Origin: an uncultured Pseudomonadota bacterium
GTDB taxonomy: Bacteria > Pseudomonadota > Gammaproteobacteria > Steroidobacterales > Steroidobacteraceae
Reading direction: 5' to 3'
Length of the DNA: 64,000 bases
Assembly: GCA_903884105.1 (NCBI GenBank)
Contig: CAISDJ010000024.1
Location: 1 to 64,000, forward strand
Below are positions 34,320-42,601 of this stretch, one piece after another. The position numbers and the translations under genes were made by a program. The first letter of the stretch is position 1. Each line of letters begins with the position of its first letter. The notes beneath the pieces were generated by a model. The model saw only the letters and a program-made list of their open reading frames with translations, did not search any database and was not told the DNA's origin.

Positions 34320-35487
34320 TGATCGGCAACCTGCTGGCAAGGAAGACGGACGCAACGCCTGCGACCACGACGATGGGCAGCATGCCCATCAGCACCTGGG
34401 CGCTCGACTGTCCCGCGCCCAGCAGCGAAGCGGCGAACAAGGGACCGGCGATCGAGCCCAGGCGGCCGACGCCCACTGCGGCCCCGACCGCCACACCGCG
34501 AACGGCGCGCGGATAGCACTTTGGCGCGAAGGCATAAACGATCGCCTGCGCCGCCAGCACGGCAGCACCGAGCACGAAAGCCAGCACCGTGATCGCGCCG
34601 ATACCCGCCTTGGCCAGCAGCAACAACATCACACCGAGTAGCGCGAAGACGAGTCCGGTCGTCAGCATCCGGTTGCCGCGGTCGAGCATGAAGCCGATTG
34701 ACGCAGCCCCCACCGTACCCCCGATATTGAAGATGATCTGCGTGAAGGCCGCGTCGGCGCGCGTCAGACCGATGCCCACCAGCAGCAACGGCAGCCAGTT
34801 CAGCAGGAGGTACAAGAGCAGCAGCGAGAAGAAGAAGCTGCCCCACAGCAGCGCGGTCTTCAGGCCGCGACCATCACCCATGAGTGCCACTGCGAAGCCG
34901 GGCCGCGCGGTCGACCCGCCGGCCGACTGGCTCTGCCACTCGGGTTCCTTGACGAAGTAGAGGAAGGCCAGTGCGATGATGAGCGGCGCCACGCCACCGG
35001 TAACGAATATGACGCGCCAGCTCGCGGGCGTACTGAGCACCGCAACGACGCTCGCAAGCGCCCCGCCGAGCGATACGCCCGAGTACATCAGCGTGACATT
35101 GCGGCTGCGCTTCTCGGGGGCGCTGCTCTCAGCGGTGAGGGCGATCATGTTCGGCATGGCACCGCCGAGACCCAAGCCGGTGAGGAAACGGGTCAGTGTC
35201 AGTGTGTCGATCGTCGTGCAGAAAGCCGTCAGCAGCGAGAACAGGCCGAACAGCGCGAGCGACAGGATGAGCGCGAACTTGCGCCCCTTGCGATCGCCGA
35301 CCCAGCCACCGAACGGGGCGCCGAAGAACAGGCCCACGGTGCTTGCCGCAAAGAAATAACCGAAGACCTGTGGCGAGGGATGCAGCTCTCCCGCGATGCC
35401 GGCTGCAGCCACGCCCGCAGACTGCAGGTCGATGCCCTCGCAGAGCATCGCCAGAAAGCAGAAAAAGACGTTGTGACGACCCTTCAT
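34300..35487 (-). CDS. MFS transporter, aromatic acid:H+ symporter family
   Basis: A 395-residue inner-membrane carrier with 12 predicted helices. Near the N-terminus it has CEGIDLQSAGVAAAGI, the AAHS-family signature position where an aspartate in helix 1 contacts the aromatic acid. GGWVGDRKGRKFAL is the loop 2-3 MFS motif, and GLGLGGAMPNMIALTAE follows in helix 4. These features match PcaK/MhpT-type importers. It is most likely the uptake system for the acids released by the two esterases. Its stop overlaps the fcs start. The upstream neighbour, 84 bases away, is the DUF3237 gene, so transcription may start at either. Confidence 0.9.
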   Translation of the reverse strand: MKGRHNVFFCFLAMLCEGIDLQSAGVAAAGIAGELHPSPQVFGYFFAASTVGLFFGAPFGGWVGDRKGRKFALILSLALFGLFSLLTAFCTTIDTLTLTRFLTGLGLGGAMPNMIALTAESSAPEKRSRNVTLMYSGVSLGGALASVVAVLSTPASWRVIFVTGGVAPLIIALAFLYFVKEPEWQSQSAGGSTARPGFAVALMGDGRGLKTALLWGSFFFSLLLLYLLLNWLPLLLVGIGLTRADAAFTQIIFNIGGTVGAASIGFMLDRGNRMLTTGLVFALLGVMLLLLAKAGIGAITVLAFVLGAAVLAAQAIVYAFAPKCYPRAVRGVAVGAAVGVGRLGSIAGPLFAASLLGAGQSSAQVLMGMLPIVVVAGVASVFLASRLPINAQAAD

Positions 35488-35571
35488 AGCGCTCCCCTGT
35501 GGCCCCGTCGGGGTGCCGCTTGTTGTTCTGCCGATGCGACCTGCCCCACTTGCCCGGGGCTGCCTCGATCC

Positions 35572-36147
35572 TTACAGCACCCGATAGAAGTGCACGATCA
35601 CGAGATCTGCCTGGCGTTCGGCCGTTGATATGAACAGGGTCCTGTTGACCCACTCATACTTCGAACCGCGCGGCGCATCGAGCCGCGCGGAGGTGCGGAA
35701 GTAGTATTCGGTCGGCGCTACCGCCTCACCCCGGCCCATCCGGGCGATGACTTCAGCAGGGCCGTGGCGATAGCCACTGTTCACGACCGAGATCTTCACG
35801 CCGTCGTCGCTCTCGAGGATGTACGTTGCCTCGAGAGCGAGGACATCGTCGCTGGTACGGAATACCTGCAGGTCACCGCCTGCAGCAAGCACGGTGCCCT
35901 TCAGCATCGGACCCTGCACTTCGCCGCCCGTGATGGGGACATAGCGACGCAATCCGTCCGCGCCCTTCCCGATGACGATCGGCGCAGCGACTTGGACGTA
36001 GGCAGTGAACACAAACTCGGTCTTGAGAGGCTGCGGCGCCACCGGCTTCAACGCGGTGGCAGGCGCAGCCGCAGAAGCAACGAGAGGCAGAGCGGGCAAG
36101 GCAAGCCCGAGCAGGACAGCGACCAGCGTTCCGTGGATGCGGCTCAT
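35572..36147 (-). CDS. Secreted DUF3237 family protein
   Basis: A 191-residue protein with a signal peptide (about 1-26, ending VASAAAP). The mature domain contains TEFVFTAYVQVAAPIVIG, RYVPITGGEVQGPMLKGTVL, YRHGPAEVIARMGRGE, TEYYFRTSARLDAP and WVNRTLFISTAERQAD. All of these are conserved landmarks of DUF3237, a beta-barrel domain often found in aromatic and lignin-derived compound clusters. Its biochemical role is unknown; most relatives are cytosolic, so the export signal is notable. It is the first gene of the minus-strand cluster and follows a palindromic AT-rich site at 36215-36229. Confidence 0.88.
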   Translation of the reverse strand: MSRIHGTLVAVLLGLALPALPLVASAAAPATALKPVAPQPLKTEFVFTAYVQVAAPIVIGKGADGLRRYVPITGGEVQGPMLKGTVLAAGGDLQVFRTSDDVLALEATYILESDDGVKISVVNSGYRHGPAEVIARMGRGEAVAPTEYYFRTSARLDAPRGSKYEWVNRTLFISTAERQADLVIVHFYRVL

Positions 36148-36214
36148 GATTCTTCAGACCCCCTGTCTTGTATCAATGCCGGCGCGGCGACGAGCGATGC
36201 TCAAACCGGTCGAT

Positions 36215-36229
36215 TGTTATTGAGTATAA
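36215..36229. promoter_or_regulatory. Candidate operator palindrome upstream of the catabolic cluster
   Basis: GTTAT-(5)-ATAAC, a perfect 5-bp dyad in an AT-rich patch otherwise rare here, 67 bases upstream of the DUF3237 start. Its position and size suit a MarR-type regulator such as the one encoded at 31925-32410. This is inference. Confidence 0.35.
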
Positions 36230-36310
36230 CTACTTTCGTTTTCAGGGCAAATACGGAGCGCCGCGCAGGTTTGCTGCGGCGTGTCAGGGCGGAGCGCCGT
36301 CCGGCCGCCC

Positions 36311-36775
36311 CTACTTCCCGACCTGCCTCAACTCCGGCTTCCTGACTTCAGACACCCTGTCGCCCTGCAGCTTGATCGTGCCGGTCAGGAACCCGGTGTC
36401 GCCGATGGGCAGCGTATATAAGAGGGTCTGGGTGCCGGGCGAGTCACCCGGACGCAGGGAGACCGGGGTGCCGAGGACGATGATGACTTCCTGGGCTGTC
36501 ATGCCTGTGCTCACCTTGTCCCACTTGTCTGGATTGAGCCAGGCGCCAGGAAAAGGATCGGGGGCGGTTGAACGACGCGTCACGCCCGATCCCGGCGCTG
36601 CCGCGCGCGGTGGCTGCTGCAGCTGGTCGAGGCGCCGGGACAGCTCGCGTACTTCGCGCTCCAGCGTCCGGACGTCGGTGCGCAGCTGGTCGACGACGGC
36701 GTCGTCGGCAGCCATTGCGGTACCCGCCGACAGCAGGGCTCCCAGCACCAGACTTGCGACCGTGATGGCTTTCAT
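36311..36775 (-). CDS. Secreted coiled-coil protein of unknown function
   Basis: A 154-residue product with a clear signal peptide (MKAITVASLVLGALLSAGTA, ending AMAAD). A coiled-coil heptad region follows at about residues 25-53 (VDQLRTDVRTLEREVRELSRRLDQLQ), then a Pro/Ala linker, then a small domain WLNPDKWDKVSTGMTAQEVIIVL followed by GTPVSLRPGD. The last segment resembles the SmpA/OmlA-type motif (GMTxxQVxxxLGxP), suggesting an outer-membrane-biogenesis-like fold. A good AGGAG site precedes ATG 36775. Function is not established. It lies downstream of the ornithine-decarboxylase-like gene, separated by a terminator. Confidence 0.8.
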   Translation of the reverse strand: MKAITVASLVLGALLSAGTAMAADDAVVDQLRTDVRTLEREVRELSRRLDQLQQPPRAAAPGSGVTRRSTAPDPFPGAWLNPDKWDKVSTGMTAQEVIIVLGTPVSLRPGDSPGTQTLLYTLPIGDTGFLTGTIKLQGDRVSEVRKPELRQVGK

Positions 36776-36788
36776 CGGGGGCTCCTGA

Positions 36789-36827
36789 AAAAGAAAAAGG
36801 CCCGCGACCGGGTCAGTCGCAGGCCTT
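36789..36827 (-). terminator. Rho-independent terminator after the decarboxylase gene
   Basis: On the minus strand a GC-rich stem (AAGGCCTGCGAC / GTCGCGGGCCTT, 12 bp with one mismatch, 7-base loop) is followed by a T-rich run TTTTTCTTTTT. It lies 51 bases beyond the decarboxylase stop codon. Confidence 0.85.
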
Positions 36828-36877
36828 GATGCTAACGCTCGCGGGACCTCCGGGAAAGGCGGCCCTGCCATTCAGAC

Positions 36878-38110
36878 TCAGGTGCGCTTGCCCGACTTGC
36901 GATCGAGACGCACGACGCGCCCTTCGACAGCCGGTCCTTCGTTCATCACGACCACCTTCGCGCGGCGGAAGAAGTTGAAGTCCGTGGCGCTCGCCCAGGT
37001 GTAGGCGCCCATCACCCGACCGACGACCAGGTCACCGACCTCGAGCTCGGGCAGCATGATGTTGTCGTCGATGACATCGATGGAATCGCACGTCGGTCCG
37101 GCGAGCACGCTCGGGAAGCGCTCGCCTTCCGTGCGCAACGAGTCGACCGGGTACTTGGCGTGGTCGAACATCTGGCCGCTGTACGAACCGTAGACACCGT
37201 CGTCGAGGTAGTACCACCAGCGGCCGTCCCGCTTGGCCTTGCCCATGACCGTCGCCACCGCCGTGCCGGCAGGAGCCGAAATGAACCGACCCGGCTCGGC
37301 GATGATGCGCACGTGGGCCGGCACATGGGCCAGCGCGGCCCGGATCGGCGCGCAGAAAGCATCGATGGGCGTCATCTGTTCCTGGTAGGTGACCGGGAAA
37401 CCGCCGCCGATGTCGAGGATGTCGAGTCCCGGCAGGCCGGCCAGCAGCGCCTCGCCAATCACGTTCGTGCAGGCACCGATGGCCTCGACGTACTTGGACG
37501 AGTCGCCGGCCTGCGAGCCGACATGGAACGACAGGCCGCGAACGCGCACACCGAGGCTGCGGGCTAGGCGAATGAGATCGAGGACCGCGCCCGGCTCACA
37601 GCCGAACTTGCGCGACAGGTCGACGACAGCCGACGGGCTGCGGAACGACACGCGGATCAGGAGCTCGGCGCGCTTCTTGAACTTGGCAAACTTGCGGACT
37701 TCTTCCGGATTGTCGGCCACGAACGTCGTCACGCCGAAGCGCAGCGCGTCGCGAATGTCGCTCTCGCGCTTGATCGGGTGGGTGTGGATGCAGCGCTCTG
37801 GAGCAATACCCTGCGCCTTCACCAGCTCGACTTCGCCGGTGGTGGCGAGGTCGAAGAACGCGCCTTCGCGGTTCAGGCACTGGACCACGGCGGCATGCGG
37901 CAGCGGCTTCAGCGCGTAATGCAGGTCGACGCCCGGCAGGGCGGCCTTCAGCGCGTGATACTGGCGGCGCACCTGCTCGCAGTCGACGACCAGCAGCGGC
38001 GAGCCGAATCGGGCGGTGAGCGCACGGATCTCGGTCGCGGCGAGCGAAGTGGAGTCGAAGGAATCGGAAGGAGAGACACTCGATGCCTGAATAGCGGCTC
38101 GGGGTAACAC
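36878..38110 (-). CDS. Ornithine decarboxylase-like fold-III PLP enzyme
   Basis: Predicted to decarboxylate a basic amino acid, most likely ornithine to putrescine. The 410-residue protein has the PLP-lysine segment DLHYALKPLPHAAVV, GVSFHVGS-like LSFHVGSQAG, the glycine loop LDIGGGFPVTY, IAEPGRFISAP, and the active-site Cys-Asp pair in AGPTCDSIDVI. The last motif is typical of eukaryotic-type ornithine decarboxylases and separates them from diaminopimelate decarboxylase. The reading frame is open far upstream, but homology begins after VLPRAAI; GTG 38110 with GAGGT nearby is the best start. A plausible promoter lies 150 bases upstream, giving a long leader. The gene ends in a rho-independent terminator. 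Confidence 0.88.
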   Translation of the reverse strand: MLPRAAIQASSVSPSDSFDSTSLAATEIRALTARFGSPLLVVDCEQVRRQYHALKAALPGVDLHYALKPLPHAAVVQCLNREGAFFDLATTGEVELVKAQGIAPERCIHTHPIKRESDIRDALRFGVTTFVADNPEEVRKFAKFKKRAELLIRVSFRSPSAVVDLSRKFGCEPGAVLDLIRLARSLGVRVRGLSFHVGSQAGDSSKYVEAIGACTNVIGEALLAGLPGLDILDIGGGFPVTYQEQMTPIDAFCAPIRAALAHVPAHVRIIAEPGRFISAPAGTAVATVMGKAKRDGRWWYYLDDGVYGSYSGQMFDHAKYPVDSLRTEGERFPSVLAGPTCDSIDVIDDNIMLPELEVGDLVVGRVMGAYTWASATDFNFFRRAKVVVMNEGPAVEGRVVRLDRKSGKRT

Positions 38111-38261
38111 CTGTAGGTACCTCTTGCGAAAAAAGCTGCTGACACTAAACCAACCCAGTGATGAGTCTGGTCGAGCGGCACCTGCAGCTTGCGCAATACC
38201 TCTGAGTGCTCTCTTACACAGCCGTGGCAGTTCGGGGAACCCGTAGCTGCCGCGCGGGCGC

Positions 38262-38289
38262 AATGTAGCAAAAATGGCCAGCGATGCAA
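38262..38289 (-). promoter_or_regulatory. Putative sigma70 promoter for the decarboxylase gene
   Basis: Minus-strand TTGCAT, 16 bases, TACATT, followed by a GC-rich start region. It gives a leader of about 145 bases before GTG 38110. The stretch 38111-38476 otherwise holds no gene apart from a palindrome at 38447-38466. Confidence 0.45.
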
Positions 38290-38446
38290 GGACTGAGTCA
38301 CACTTTTTTCGGACTCGGCGCGAGGAGGTCCCTCGGCGACGGAGCGAGCGACGGGCGCCTGGACCCGAGCGACCGGTTTGCAGCGATTGCTGCGCGCACC
38401 TTTGATGAAGCAGGGAACGCAATCGTCCCGGGGAGAGAGCGGCCAA

Positions 38447-38466
38447 ATGCCGGAAATTTCCGGCAT
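38447..38466. repeat. Perfect 20-bp palindrome ATGCCGGAAATTTCCGGCAT
   Basis: Fully self-complementary 20-mer lying ten bases beyond the sua5 stop. It could act as a transcription stop hairpin or a protein-binding dyad; no T-run follows on either strand. Confidence 0.6.
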
Positions 38467-38476
38467 CAGCGGTGCG

Positions 38477-39520
38477 TCAGGTGAAGTCCTCGTCCATGTC
38501 TGCGCGAAGCGCAGCGACGTCATGGTCGTAAGTGACGACGTTCTCGGCAGTGGCAGCCCGCTTGAGCCGGTCGCGCACCGCATCCCACCGCTCGCCCTCG
38601 GGGACGTCCTCGACGAGGATCATCCGCGCTCCCGACTTGTCGAGCGTGCGCAAATTCGAATACAGGTTGCGCGCATAGAGGTCCGGCCGGTTGCCGGCAT
38701 TGATCCAGGTCATGAACGGGCTGGCGATCGACGGCGGCTTCATGCCAAGCACGGCCACCTTGGCCTCAGTGGAGGCGAATTCCTGGATGACCTTCGCCAA
38801 CTCGCGGCCGGGAACGATGTTGAGAGGCGTGGACGGAGAGTAGTGGCGAACCGCACTGCCGGGGACGCGAGGCCCCGAGGGATCAGCGCCTACGATCAGG
38901 CCGGGAACGACAGCGCGCAGCTGGCTGGCGGTGATGAAGCCGGGCCGGAGCAACCGCGTTTCGGCTCCTAAGCACGAGACAATCGTGGACTCGAGGCCGA
39001 TCTTGGAATCACCCCCCTCCAGCACGACCGGCACGTCGTCGCCGAATTCCTCCCGGACATGCTCGGTCCGGGTGGGGCTGACATGGCCGTAGCGATTGGC
39101 GGAGGGGGCTGCAATGCCGCCTCCGAACGCCGTCAGGAGCTGGCGGGCAATCGGATGGTTCGGGATGCGCACGGCAATCGTGTCCTGGCCGCCGGTGATG
39201 ACGTCGTGGACGGCGGGTCCGCGCTTCAGGACCAGCGTGAGGGGGCCCGGCCAGAACGCGTCAGCCAGCGCCTGCGCGGCCGGCGGCATTTCCTGCACCC
39301 AGCGCTGCAGGTACTTGGCGTCGTCGACGTGCACGATCACGGGGTGGCTGGACGGACGCCCCTTCAGGGCGAAGATCTTGCGAACCGCTTCGGGATTGTT
39401 CGCGTTGGCACCCAGGCCGTAGACCGTCTCCGTGGGAAACGCCACGAGCTCCCCCGCACGGAGCGCCTCAACAGCCGCTTCGATTTGCTTCTGGGTAACG
39501 CGTGCAATTGCCATAATCAA
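38477..39520 (-). CDS. sua5: L-threonylcarbamoyladenylate synthase, Sua5 type
   Basis: Makes threonylcarbamoyl-AMP from threonine, bicarbonate and ATP for the t6A37 modification of tRNA. The N-terminal YrdC domain (about 1-210) has VAFPTETVYGLGANANN, KGRPSSHPVIVHV, the substrate pocket WPGPLTLVL and APSANRYGHVSPT. The C-terminal Sua5 domain (about 230-347) follows the linker PGSAVRHYSPSTPL. The 347-residue length marks it as the long form rather than TsaC. ATG 39520 and ATG 39514 (MAIARVTQ) are both possible. It appears to be transcribed alone. Confidence 0.94.
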   Translation of the reverse strand: MIMAIARVTQKQIEAAVEALRAGELVAFPTETVYGLGANANNPEAVRKIFALKGRPSSHPVIVHVDDAKYLQRWVQEMPPAAQALADAFWPGPLTLVLKRGPAVHDVITGGQDTIAVRIPNHPIARQLLTAFGGGIAAPSANRYGHVSPTRTEHVREEFGDDVPVVLEGGDSKIGLESTIVSCLGAETRLLRPGFITASQLRAVVPGLIVGADPSGPRVPGSAVRHYSPSTPLNIVPGRELAKVIQEFASTEAKVAVLGMKPPSIASPFMTWINAGNRPDLYARNLYSNLRTLDKSGARMILVEDVPEGERWDAVRDRLKRAATAENVVTYDHDVAALRADMDEDFT

Positions 39521-39660
39521 ATCATACCAAGCAGGAACGGGGCGAAGTGTGGTCCGCGGCGCAGTGCTGCGGATTGATCGCCCCCAATGGGCTCACCGGC
39601 GTAACGCTAGCCGATTACGTCGTGACGAGTCGCGTGTCGCTCGCCAGCGCCACCCCTTCC

Positions 39661-42498
39661 TTATTCGAGCGCGGTGCGCTGCCAGCCGCCGGCGGTCCGG
39701 CGCAGTTCGTAGGCAGGCCAGTATCGCTTGTCGAGCTTGAGCGTGATGACCTCGACTGCGCCGTTCCAGGAAACGGTGCGCAACCGGACAGACGCGCGCT
39801 CCTCGCGCCCGGACACGGTCTTCAGGAACGCGTCGAGATCCGGTGTCGGTTGGCCATCCACTTCGACAATGCGTCGCCCTGCCCACAGCTGGTTGCGGGT
39901 TGACGGGGAACCGTAGGAGAAGTAGGCGACGAAGACACCGAGCGGCGGAATGCCCCGCTGCGCGGCCATCGGCCGGTGCGGCATGTGCAACACGGCGCCC
40001 GCCCACACGACGATGCGGTTCAGGTCCTCGCCGACCAGCGGCATCGTATCGATGTCGAGCTTCATCTCCTTGCCGTCGCGGAGAATCGCGAGCTGCACCT
40101 TCTGCTTCTGCGTGGCGCGCTCGACCTCGCGGAAGCGATTGACGACGACGTCGTCGACCGCGAGCACGAGATCGCCGGGGCGCAGCAGCTTGGCGGCAGG
40201 CGATCCCGCCACGGTCCGCGTGATCCCGAGGATCTGGCGACGCGCCGGGTTGTGCTGCTGGATCCGGTTGACCCACTCATCCGACAGCCCGAGCGAACGC
40301 GCGGCTGCCAGCGACACCGCGCTGAACTCGGCCTCCAGCGAATAGAGCGGCAGACCCTGCTGCACCAACGGGAGCATTTCGAGCGCGAGATCGATCGGGA
40401 TGCCACTATTGTCCTGGCGGAGATCGCGGCCGGCCTCGTAGGAGAAGCTCGACCACGTAGACAGCACTTCACCCTGCTTGTTCGTGAGCACGCCGTCGTA
40501 CTCGGCCGGGCCGTTGATCAGCCGGACCGTCTCGAGGTTGGAATCCCGGAACCTCAAGGTCCGCGACAGCGGGAAGTCCACGGCGTCGACGGCGGCAACG
40601 GTGGCGGCCTGCGACTGCACCATGGAATCGGCGTTGAGGCCGACGGCCCAGACCTGCTCACCGGCCTTCAATTCACGCGACTTCAGCACTGCCGACTGCA
40701 CCGGCGTGTCGCCAATCAGCTTCGGGTCGTAGGCGACGATGGCCAGGTTGTGCACGGGATGCACATACAGCACGCGTCCCGGCACTTCGAGCGTGCCGGC
40801 GAACGTCAGACGCACGTCGCCAAGCGTCACGGGTACGGTATTGCGATCGATCAGGATCAGGCCCCGAGCCGCGTCTATGACGAGGCCCGTGCCGTGGTAG
40901 TTGCGATCGGTAATGCCGGTGACCGAGTACGGCATGTCGAAATCGACCAGCACGAGTGACGGCGTAAGTTTGTCGATCAGCGGATCGCCCGACTTCGCGA
41001 AGCGGGTGCCCGCCGGCACGGTCGGCTTGGACGTGCCGTCGCTGATCCACTCCGTGCACGGCCAGACGCCGAGCGCGTCATCCCGCTTGCAGTGGCGGAT
41101 CGGGAACCAGCGGCGGTCCATGCGCACCACTTTGAGCTTCGACGCACGCGGATCTTCGATGGAAACGAAGCGGGCCGAGACCTGCTCACCGTCCTGGACA
41201 GTGCGCAGGATGGCCTCGAAGTCAGCCAGCGACTTGGTGGGCTTGCCATTGAAGTCGGTAATCACGGCGCCGCGCGGAATGCCGGCGGAACCGAGTACAT
41301 AGCCCGGATTGGCGACATAGACGCCGCTTACCGGCGAGTTGAGGTGGCGCGCCTGCTGCCACGACAGCGTGTGCACGATGCCGTCGCCGAGTTCCAGGTA
41401 TTCATCGGGCGTAATCTGGTCGAGGTTCTGGACGGGCAGCTCGTGCGTCTGGGTCGTGCCGCCGCGCTGCACTTCGACCTTCACCACCTGCCCCACCTTG
41501 TCATCGAGTACCTGCGACAGCGGGTCGAACGTATCGGCCAGCTTGCCGTCGAGGCGGACCAGGATATCGCCCGGCTCGAGGACGCCTTCTGCGGTCGATC
41601 CCGGCTGCACTTCGCGGACCACGAGCATGCCGGTCCGGCCAGGCTCGGTCTTGCGGACTTCAGCTTCGGTTTCGGGCTTCAAGCCCAGACGCGCCAGCTC
41701 GTCGAAAGGCGTGTACTTGAAGACGGTCTGCAGGGTGCCCCGCTGCACGGGCTTGCCCTGCTGGATCAGGCGGAGCGCGCGAGCCACGCGATCGAGAGGC
41801 AGGTAGAAGCTGGAGGCCGCATTGCTGCTGCCACCGGCGTTCAGGGCCAGCACACGTCCGTCGATATCGAGGACGGGAGAACCCGACGAACCGCCGGAGG
41901 TGCCCGAGGCCGCCTGGTAGTAGAAGGTGTTGAAATCATTGTACTTGCCGACGCCGTACGCCGGCGCCTCGCGATCCAGGCGGGCCAGCGTGCCGGCCAG
42001 GATGGACAGCTGTTCACCGGCATCGTTACCGACCACGCGGATTTCGCGGCCCACCTGCGCGCCTTCCGGATGCAGCTGCAGTTCCGCAGGCTTGATGAAG
42101 CGCAGCTTCGACGGGTCGTAACGATAGAAGCCGAAGTCATGGATGGGATCGCGGTAGACCGGATACAGCGTCACTTCCTCGCGATTGAGGAAGACCGCCT
42201 GGGCGGTGACCGGACCGGGCGTGACCACATGGCGGTTGGTCAGGATGAGGCCGCGCGCGGCGTCGACGACAAATCCGGTGGCCTGGCTCGAGCTGTTCCA
42301 CTCGGTATCGAACGCACGGACCTGGTCGATCTGGATGGTGACGATGCCGGAGGCCACCCGCTCGATGGTGCGCGTCCAGCGCGAATCCTCGGGACCGGCA
42401 GGCTGGATCGCGGGGGGTGCAGCGTCCCGCTGGGGCGGCGCCTGACCCAAGGCGGCTGACGCGGCGAGCAATCCGGCAAGCAGGGCGGCTTTGTTCAT
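39661..42498 (-). CDS. Nma111-type double HtrA-like serine protease with PDZ domains
   Basis: A 945-residue secreted protein (signal peptide about 1-19). Its layout is that of yeast Nma111: a trypsin-like domain, PDZ domains, a second protease-like domain and a further PDZ region. The first protease domain has the full triad: His90 (LTNRHVV), Asp121 (DPIHDFGFY) and Ser205 (SGTSGGSSGSPV). The second (around LVIDAARGLILIDRNTVPVT) has asparagine where His is expected and lacks a GxSGxP serine, so it is degenerate, as in Nma111. It probably degrades or binds misfolded envelope proteins, unlike the single-domain DegP group. It is followed on the same strand by nothing obvious; the PfkB gene lies upstream. 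Confidence 0.88.
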   Translation of the reverse strand: MNKAALLAGLLAASAALGQAPPQRDAAPPAIQPAGPEDSRWTRTIERVASGIVTIQIDQVRAFDTEWNSSSQATGFVVDAARGLILTNRHVVTPGPVTAQAVFLNREEVTLYPVYRDPIHDFGFYRYDPSKLRFIKPAELQLHPEGAQVGREIRVVGNDAGEQLSILAGTLARLDREAPAYGVGKYNDFNTFYYQAASGTSGGSSGSPVLDIDGRVLALNAGGSSNAASSFYLPLDRVARALRLIQQGKPVQRGTLQTVFKYTPFDELARLGLKPETEAEVRKTEPGRTGMLVVREVQPGSTAEGVLEPGDILVRLDGKLADTFDPLSQVLDDKVGQVVKVEVQRGGTTQTHELPVQNLDQITPDEYLELGDGIVHTLSWQQARHLNSPVSGVYVANPGYVLGSAGIPRGAVITDFNGKPTKSLADFEAILRTVQDGEQVSARFVSIEDPRASKLKVVRMDRRWFPIRHCKRDDALGVWPCTEWISDGTSKPTVPAGTRFAKSGDPLIDKLTPSLVLVDFDMPYSVTGITDRNYHGTGLVIDAARGLILIDRNTVPVTLGDVRLTFAGTLEVPGRVLYVHPVHNLAIVAYDPKLIGDTPVQSAVLKSRELKAGEQVWAVGLNADSMVQSQAATVAAVDAVDFPLSRTLRFRDSNLETVRLINGPAEYDGVLTNKQGEVLSTWSSFSYEAGRDLRQDNSGIPIDLALEMLPLVQQGLPLYSLEAEFSAVSLAAARSLGLSDEWVNRIQQHNPARRQILGITRTVAGSPAAKLLRPGDLVLAVDDVVVNRFREVERATQKQKVQLAILRDGKEMKLDIDTMPLVGEDLNRIVVWAGAVLHMPHRPMAAQRGIPPLGVFVAYFSYGSPSTRNQLWAGRRIVEVDGQPTPDLDAFLKTVSGREERASVRLRTVSWNGAVEVITLKLDKRYWPAYELRRTAGGWQRTALE

Positions 42499-42601
42499 AG
42501 GGAAACCGAGGGCTCGATAAGGGGGCGTCCGACTGTCTGTCAATCCGTTCTCTAGCTGACCGCCTGCGGTTGCATCCGGTTCCCGCTGGCCTGCCGTCAA
42601 G

